64,000 bases of DNA, taken from JAUIAS01 sp030425395. Its GTDB lineage: Bacteria; Pseudomonadota; Alphaproteobacteria; Rhodobacterales; Rhodobacteraceae. The notes below the pieces were generated by a model. It was given only the letters and a program-made list of their open reading frames with translations. It was not told the DNA's origin and made no database searches. Each line of letters opens with the position of its first letter. Positions within the stretch are counted from its first letter, which is position 1. A program made the translations under genes and the position numbers. Location: assembly GCA_043553855.1 (NCBI GenBank), contig CP121336.1, forward strand, positions 2,542,001-2,606,000, given 5' to 3'. This document shows positions 59,406 through 64,000 of this stretch, piece after piece.

Positions 59406-60260
59406 ATGAAAAGGGATCGTCTTCCACCGCTCGAATGGATCCGCGCCTTTGAGGCGGCGGCGCGGCTGGGTAGCTTTACCGCCGCCGCCGAAGACGTGGG
59501 ACTGACACAGGCGGCGGTCAGCCAGCGGATCGGGCAGTTGGAAAAACACCTTGGCACATCCCTGTTCCACCGTCGGGCGCGGGCCATCTCACTGACCGTC
59601 GAGGGCGAGGCGTGGTTGCCCCATGTCCGCCTTGCGCTGGAAGGGCTGCGCGACAGCACCGAGGCGGTTTTCGGCACCGGCCATCGGCGCCTGACACTGT
59701 CCGCCAGCCAAACCGTGATCGAGCATTGGTTGCTGCCAAGGCTGGGGCGTTTGCAAACCCTCACGAGGGCCGAAATAGCGATACAGTCGATGGTTGTCGG
59801 CACACATGACGCCCCGCAGGACGACGTCATCCGCATCCGCTATGGAACCGGCGACTGGCCGCACCCCTATCGCGCCCGGCTCTATGCCGAAGAAATCGCC
59901 CCGGTGGCGGCACCCTCTCTGGCGGCCCGCGCCGGGCATTGGACAACGTTGCCGCGCATCGCCTGCGCCGGTCAGCGCCCCGGCTGGCATGCCTGGGCAG
60001 CCGAGTTCGGCATTCCGACCACCCCATTGCCCAACCTGCGCTTTGACACACATCTGTCGGCGCTTGGCGCGGCCAAGGCGGGGCTGGGCGTCTTTCTGGC
60101 ATCGCTGCCTTTATGCGCGGAGGCCTTGGCAACCGGTGCGTTGGTCCGTCTGGATCCCGCGTCTCTGTCTTACCACGAGAGTTACTGGATGCTCGCAGGC
60201 CCCCAAGCGTTGTCGCGCGACCAATGGCAGACGATGACAACAGCAATCATCGACATCTGA
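59406..60260 (+). CDS. LysR family regulator of the tmp genes
   Basis: A 284-residue protein. The N-terminal helix-turn-helix is typical (LEWIRAFEAAARLGSFTAAA, then GLTQAAVSQRIGQLEKHLG). The effector domain, about residues 90-280, is of the GcvA-like type (V-x-T-H-x-A-P-Q-D-D-V-x-I-R-Y-G-T-G-D-W). Divergent placement next to tmpA with an ATTC-N7-GAAT box suggests it controls tmpAB in response to the phosphonate or a related ligand. Confidence 0.86.
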   Translation: MKRDRLPPLEWIRAFEAAARLGSFTAAAEDVGLTQAAVSQRIGQLEKHLGTSLFHRRARAISLTVEGEAWLPHVRLALEGLRDSTEAVFGTGHRRLTLSASQTVIEHWLLPRLGRLQTLTRAEIAIQSMVVGTHDAPQDDVIRIRYGTGDWPHPYRARLYAEEIAPVAAPSLAARAGHWTTLPRIACAGQRPGWHAWAAEFGIPTTPLPNLRFDTHLSALGAAKAGLGVFLASLPLCAEALATGALVRLDPASLSYHESYWMLAGPQALSRDQWQTMTTAIIDI

Positions 60261-60303
60261 TCGAGAAACGGCCCGGAGCTGCGGTTCACCGTATGCGCCG
60301 TCC

Positions 60304-60320
60304 ACTTCCCATTGGGAAGT
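60304..60320 (+). terminator. Hairpin after the LysR gene
   Basis: ACTTCCC (60304-60310) pairs with GGGAAGT (60314-60320) across three bases, 43 bases after the LysR stop. Only two T follow, so this is a weak candidate. Confidence 0.35.
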
Positions 60321-60369
60321 TTCGCGCATTTCTGTTGACAGGCTCCAGCCATTGGTGTGGACGAGCACG

Positions 60370-60579
60370 TCAGGGAGTCCCGGGCGAGCTCACGTCTTTT
60401 GATTTTTCGTCGGCATAGGCCCAGGGCATCAAGGCGTCGATATCCTTGTTGAGATGGCCTGCGGCCAATTTGGTGAATAGGCCGACCAGATAGGCATAGG
60501 GTTCGACCCCGTTCATGCGGCAGGTTCCGATAAGGCTGGCAAAAGAAGCCCAGCTTCTGGCTCCGTCATCGTGTCCGGC
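60370..60579 (-). pseudogene. IS66 transposase C-terminal remnant
   Basis: About 68 residues on the minus strand: AGHDDGARSWASFASLIGTC, then RMNGVEPYAYLVGLFTKLAA and a proline-tryptophan end (DALMPWAYA). This is the C-terminus of an IS66-family TnpC. It is cut at 60580 by the IS21 element. The rest of the IS66 gene is not found at the other end of IS21. Confidence 0.82.
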
Positions 60580-60691
60580 GTTGATTGTCACTGAGAACTG
60601 ACCCGGTATGCCCATAAATTGTCACTGAGAATTGACCCATGTGAACACACTTCCCCGACGTTTTTGGTTGGGGAGATTTGGAGTGATCGAC

Positions 60692-62221
60692 ATGGGATTT
60701 TTGAGTGTCATTCGACGCTGGGCATTGCGTGATAAAATGCCAATCAGAGAGATTGCCCGACGGACGGGTCTGTCTCGCAACACCATCAAGAAGTATCTGC
60801 GCGAAAGCGCGGTGGAGCCGCGTTTCAAGACGCCAAAACGTCCAAGCAAGCTGGATCCTTACGCGGATCGATTGTCCGCTTGGCTTCTCGTCCAGACCCG
60901 CAAGTCGCGCAAGGAGCGGCGTACCGTGAAGCAGATGCACGCGGATCTGGTGAAGCTGGGATATGATGGCTCCTATGAACGCGTTGCAGCTTTTGCCCGG
61001 GCATGGCGTGAAGATCGGCATCGTGCGGAACAGACGACGGGTCGCGGGACCTATGTGCCTTTGGTGTTCCAGCCGGGTGAAGCTTTCCAGTTCGATTGGA
61101 GCGAGGATTGGGCCAACATCGCAGGCGAGCGGGTCAAACTGCAGGTGGCGCATATCAAGCTGTCCCACAGCCGGGCATTCTTGGTGCGGGCGTACCCACT
61201 GCAAACGCATGAGATGCTGTTCGACGCCCATTGGCATGCGTTCAGGGTGTTTGGTGGCGTTCCCGGCCGGGGCATTTACGATAACATGAAGACGGCCGTA
61301 GACCAGGTTGGCAAAGGCAAGCAGCGCGACGTCAATGCACGCTTCAAGGCTATGGCCAGCCACTATGTTTTTGAGCCTGAGTTCTGCAATCCCGCTGCGG
61401 GCTGGGAGAAAGGCCAGGTTGAGAAGAACGTACAGGACGCGCGCCACCGCATGTGGCAGGTCATGCCGGTCTTTTCTGATCTGGAAGAACTGAACCAGTG
61501 GCTCGAAGATCGCTGTATCGCTCTTTGGCAAGAGACAGCGCACAAGGCATTGCCAGGATCTATTGCTGACGTGTGGGAAGCCGAGAAGCCCATGCTGATG
61601 GCGCTGCCGCCCGCCTTCGACGGGTTCATCGAACATAGCAAACGCGTATCACCAACCTGCCTGATCACCTTCGAACGCAATCGCTACAGCGTGCCTGCCA
61701 GCTTTGCAAATCGTCGTGTCAGTCTGCATGTCTACCCTGATCGGCTGGTCGTCGTCGCTGAAGGGCAAACGGTCTGCGAACATGTGCGGATTATTGACCG
61801 GTCTCATCGCAAACCCGGCAAGGTTATCTATGACTGGCGTCACTATCTCGCTGTTATCCAACGCAAACCGGGCGCGCTTCGTAACGGCGCACCGTTCACC
61901 GAGATGCCGGATGCCTTCCGTCGGCTTCAGGATCATATGCTGCGCAAGGAAGGTGGCGACCGGGAGATGGTCGACATCCTGTCACTGGTTCTTCAGCATA
62001 ACGAAGAAGACGTCCTGTGCGCAGTAGAACTGGCTCTGGACGCAGGCGTGCCCACCAAGACGCATATCCTGAACCTGCTGCATCGATTGATTGATCGCAG
62101 ACCAACAGATCATCCCGAGGTCGACCCGCCGGACGCACTGGCATTGCAGACAACGCCAGAGGCCAACGTCGATCGCTATGATGGGTTGAGACAGACCGGG
62201 GAGAAGCGCCATGCGTCATGA
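60692..62221 (+). CDS. istA: IS21 transposase IstA
   Basis: A 509-residue protein from ATG 60692 (GGAG upstream; GTG 60641 also possible). The N-terminal helix-turn-helix reads MPIREIARRTGLSRNTIKKY. The integrase core has Asp in FQFDWSEDW, Asp in GIYDNMKTAV and Glu in EKGQVEKNVQ. It overlaps istB by 11 bases. It is intact. Confidence 0.92.
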   Translation: MGFLSVIRRWALRDKMPIREIARRTGLSRNTIKKYLRESAVEPRFKTPKRPSKLDPYADRLSAWLLVQTRKSRKERRTVKQMHADLVKLGYDGSYERVAAFARAWREDRHRAEQTTGRGTYVPLVFQPGEAFQFDWSEDWANIAGERVKLQVAHIKLSHSRAFLVRAYPLQTHEMLFDAHWHAFRVFGGVPGRGIYDNMKTAVDQVGKGKQRDVNARFKAMASHYVFEPEFCNPAAGWEKGQVEKNVQDARHRMWQVMPVFSDLEELNQWLEDRCIALWQETAHKALPGSIADVWEAEKPMLMALPPAFDGFIEHSKRVSPTCLITFERNRYSVPASFANRRVSLHVYPDRLVVVAEGQTVCEHVRIIDRSHRKPGKVIYDWRHYLAVIQRKPGALRNGAPFTEMPDAFRRLQDHMLRKEGGDREMVDILSLVLQHNEEDVLCAVELALDAGVPTKTHILNLLHRLIDRRPTDHPEVDPPDALALQTTPEANVDRYDGLRQTGEKRHAS

Positions 62222-63002
62222 TCCAGCAGGCGCCTCCATTGTGATCATGCTGCGCAGTCTCAAGCTCTACGGCATGGCAAATGCGGTCGAAGATTTGGTC
62301 GCCCAAGGCGCGCCAGCATTCGAGGCCGCCACACCAATGTTGTCACAGCTCCTCAAGGCCGAGATTGCGGAACGCGAAGTGCGGTCCATTGCCTACCACA
62401 CGAAGGTCGCCCGTTTCCCCGCATACAAAGACCTCACCGGCTTTGACTTTGCGTCCAGTGAGATCAACGAGGCAACAGTCAGACAGCTGCATCGATGCGA
62501 GTTTATCGAGGCTGCCGAGAACGTGGTCCTAATCGGCGGTCCAGGGACGGGCAAAAGCCACACGGCCACCGCAATCGGGGTACAAGCTATCGAGCACCAC
62601 AGACGCAAGGTCCGCTTCTTCTCGACCGTGGAATTGGTCAATGCGCTGGAACAAGAGAAAGCGCTTGGAAAGGCTGGGAAACTGGCTGAGATGCTGACCA
62701 AAGTCGACTTGGTCATCTTGGACGAGCTTGGCTACCTGCCGTTCAGTTCATCTGGCGGGGCGCTACTCTTCCACCTGCTCAGTAAGCTTTACGAGCGCAC
62801 CAGCGTGATCATCACCACCAACCTCAGCTTCTCAGAGTGGGCACAGGTCTTTGGGGATGCAAAGATGACCACGGCTCTCTTGGATCGGCTAACCCACCGC
62901 TGCCACATCCTCGAAACAGGCAACGACAGCTATCGCTTCAAGGCCAGCTCAGAGGCTGCAAAGAAAACAGCAAAGGAGACCAAAACATTGACCGCGTCAT
63001 AG
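62211..63002 (+). CDS. istB: IS21 helper ATPase IstB
   Basis: A 263-residue AAA+ ATPase related to DnaC, with Walker A GGPGTGKSHTATAIG (about residue 110) and Walker B LVILDELGYLPF (about 167). It acts with IstA in target selection and transposition. The frame is intact. Confidence 0.93.
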   Translation: MRHDPAGASIVIMLRSLKLYGMANAVEDLVAQGAPAFEAATPMLSQLLKAEIAEREVRSIAYHTKVARFPAYKDLTGFDFASSEINEATVRQLHRCEFIEAAENVVLIGGPGTGKSHTATAIGVQAIEHHRRKVRFFSTVELVNALEQEKALGKAGKLAEMLTKVDLVILDELGYLPFSSSGGALLFHLLSKLYERTSVIITTNLSFSEWAQVFGDAKMTTALLDRLTHRCHILETGNDSYRFKASSEAAKKTAKETKTLTAS

Positions 63003-63073
63003 ACCAAGGCGCATAACTGAGGGTGGGTCAAATCTTGGTGAAAATACCGGGTCAGTTCTCGGTGACAATCAAC

Positions 63074-63157
63074 ACGGCAGTGCGGGACGGAGCTGTCGTT
63101 CGCGTCACCAATTTTAATCTCCGCTTTGGCGATGACAATGCACCAACATCGTCCTAA
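63074..63157 (+). pseudogene. Possible C-terminal remnant of a gene cut by IS21
   Basis: The plus-strand frame after the IS21 end reads TAVRDGAVVRVTNFNLRFGD and stops at 63157. The composition is protein-like, but 27 residues are too few for assignment. It may be the tail of a gene disrupted by the element. Confidence 0.3.
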
Positions 63158-63166
63158 CGTCTGGGT

Positions 63167-64000
63167 ATGAAGCCTAAAATTCTAACAACCCTAACCGGCT
63201 ACACGCGGGGGCTTTTGGTTCAGGACGCCATAGCGGGCGTGACCGTGGCCATGGTGGCCCTGCCGCTAAGCCTTGCTATTGCCATCGCATCCGGAGCTGA
63301 CCCGTCAAAGGGTCTGATAACAGCAATTGTTGCGGGTTTTCTGATCTCGCTTCTGGGAGGGAGCCGGGTACAGATTGGCGGTCCGACGGGGGCCTTCATT
63401 GTGGTCGTGTTCGGAGTGGTTGCGGAATATGGATACGACGGCTTGGTCCTGGCCACCTTCATGGCGGGTCTCATTCTGCTTGTCGCGGGGTATTTCCGAG
63501 CGGGAAACCTTATTCGACTGATCCCGGAACCGGTCATAAATGGCTTTACAATCGGGATCGCCGTCATCATCGCGACGAGTCAGTTCAAGGACCTTTTTGG
63601 ACTTTCGGTCGACGTGGTCCCGGCGGAGTTTCTTGCAAAGGCTGAAGTGCTTTGGGCGGCGCGACCTACCTTGTCGGTCGCGTCTGCTTTGATCGGGCTT
63701 TGGACCATGATCCTGATCGTGTTGTTCCGCCGCGCGGCACCAAGACTTCCGGGACTGATTGTTGCGGTCGCCGCCACGTCGGCCATCGTTTCCCTGATCG
63801 ATTTGCCGGTGGATACGATCCAATCGCGGTTCGGCGATCTTCCCAACACCCTGCCTTGGCCCGCAATGCCTGAAATAAGTTTCGACAGGATCGTCGAATT
63901 GCTGCCGTCCGCGCTGGTAATCGCGTTTCTTGCCGGTGTTGAATCTTTGCTGTCTGCCCTCGTGGCCGACCGTATGATCGAAGGCAGGCATCGTCCAAAC
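63167..64000 (+). CDS. SulP family anion transporter, N-terminal part
   Basis: The frame starts at ATG 63167 and runs off the window, giving 278 residues of a protein that normally has about 500-570. The SulP signature is clear: GLLVQDAIAGVTVAMVALPL near the start, GGSRVQIGGPTGAFIVVVFG (the P-T-G-A/P-T substrate-site helix), IPEPVINGFTIGIAVIIATS and FLAGVESLLSALVAD. Members carry sulfate, bicarbonate or other anions, often Na+- or H+-coupled. A STAS domain would be expected beyond the window. It begins 93 bases after the IS21 end. Confidence 0.9.
   Translation, partial: MKPKILTTLTGYTRGLLVQDAIAGVTVAMVALPLSLAIAIASGADPSKGLITAIVAGFLISLLGGSRVQIGGPTGAFIVVVFGVVAEYGYDGLVLATFMAGLILLVAGYFRAGNLIRLIPEPVINGFTIGIAVIIATSQFKDLFGLSVDVVPAEFLAKAEVLWAARPTLSVASALIGLWTMILIVLFRRAAPRLPGLIVAVAATSAIVSLIDLPVDTIQSRFGDLPNTLPWPAMPEISFDRIVELLPSALVIAFLAGVESLLSALVADRMIEGRHRPN

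Larger units (their letters stand above)
60580..63073 (+). mobile_element. IS21-family insertion sequence, complete
   Basis: A 2494-base element with near-identical inverted ends: GTTGATTGTCAC-T/C-GAGAACTGACCCGG at 60580 onward and its complement ending at 63073. A second internal copy of the TGTCACTGAGAA-type repeat at 60620-60638 is the multiple terminal repeat typical of IS21. It carries istA and istB. A clean target duplication is not visible. Confidence 0.88.

Noticed and set aside
1..64000. CRISPR arrays, tRNA or rRNA genes, prophage
   Set aside because: No regularly spaced direct repeats, cloverleaf-like intergenic sequences, rRNA segments or phage structural genes were seen on either strand.

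Overview
The window looks like a chromosome segment of an alphaproteobacterium of the Roseobacter group (Rhodobacteraceae). The evidence is the GC-rich coding, the glyQ-DUF6446-glyS-PEP-binding-protein order, many 4-base ATGA gene overlaps, a trimethylaminoethylphosphonate oxygenase pair of the type known from Leisingera, and sugar-acid genes of roseobacter and rhizobial type. The assignment comes from protein recognition by eye; no database search was run.

Layout. 1-7954: housekeeping strip with the end of glyQ, a DUF6446 protein, glyS, a divergent pyruvate phosphate dikinase-like protein, a SleB-type cell wall hydrolase and a Tat-type multicopper oxidase. 7976-9418: a membrane-bound class III nucleotide cyclase. 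9539-34493: a 25-kb sugar-acid catabolism cluster. It holds a XylD-type pentonate dehydratase, a XylX-type 2-keto-3-deoxypentonate dehydratase, IdnD and IdnO, two enolase-superfamily sugar-acid enzymes, a PhyH oxygenase, several dehydrogenases, a KdgK-type kinase, DenD, and an operon gntR-RuBisCO-like protein-OiaK-ApnO that matches the D-apionate branch. Five copies of a GGTATACC palindrome lie in four of its intergenic spaces and probably form the operators of the GntR regulator encoded at 32456-33172. Two amino-acid-type exporters (AzlCD, LysE) and an ACR3 arsenite permease are embedded in it, but no recognisable sugar-acid importer.

34494-46615: a scrambled accessory zone with truncated genes (YheT-type hydrolase, MscS channel), a complete IS5-family element, an IS3-family element split by an IS110-family element, and a broken IS91-type transposase with its tyrosine recombinase. 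Between these insertion sequences is a compact type I secretion locus: a tyrosine- and aspartate-rich presumed substrate, a strong terminator, a PrtD-type ABC exporter and an HlyD-type adaptor. This is the least familiar system in the window.

46616-56963: metal and stress island. A copper operon (CopD, CopC, cytochrome c, DUF411, small exported protein), a nickel/cobalt-type module (MFS exporter, RcnR/CsoR repressor with a G-tract operator, His-rich protein, HupE, membrane anchor protein), a CDF exporter with a transglutaminase-like protein and a MerR regulator, and a sterol desaturase opposite an ArsR-rhodanese fusion. 57572-60260: tmpA/tmpB with a divergent LysR regulator. 60370-63073: an IS66 remnant and a complete IS21-family element. 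63167 to the end: the start of a SulP anion transporter. No tRNA, rRNA or CRISPR array was seen.
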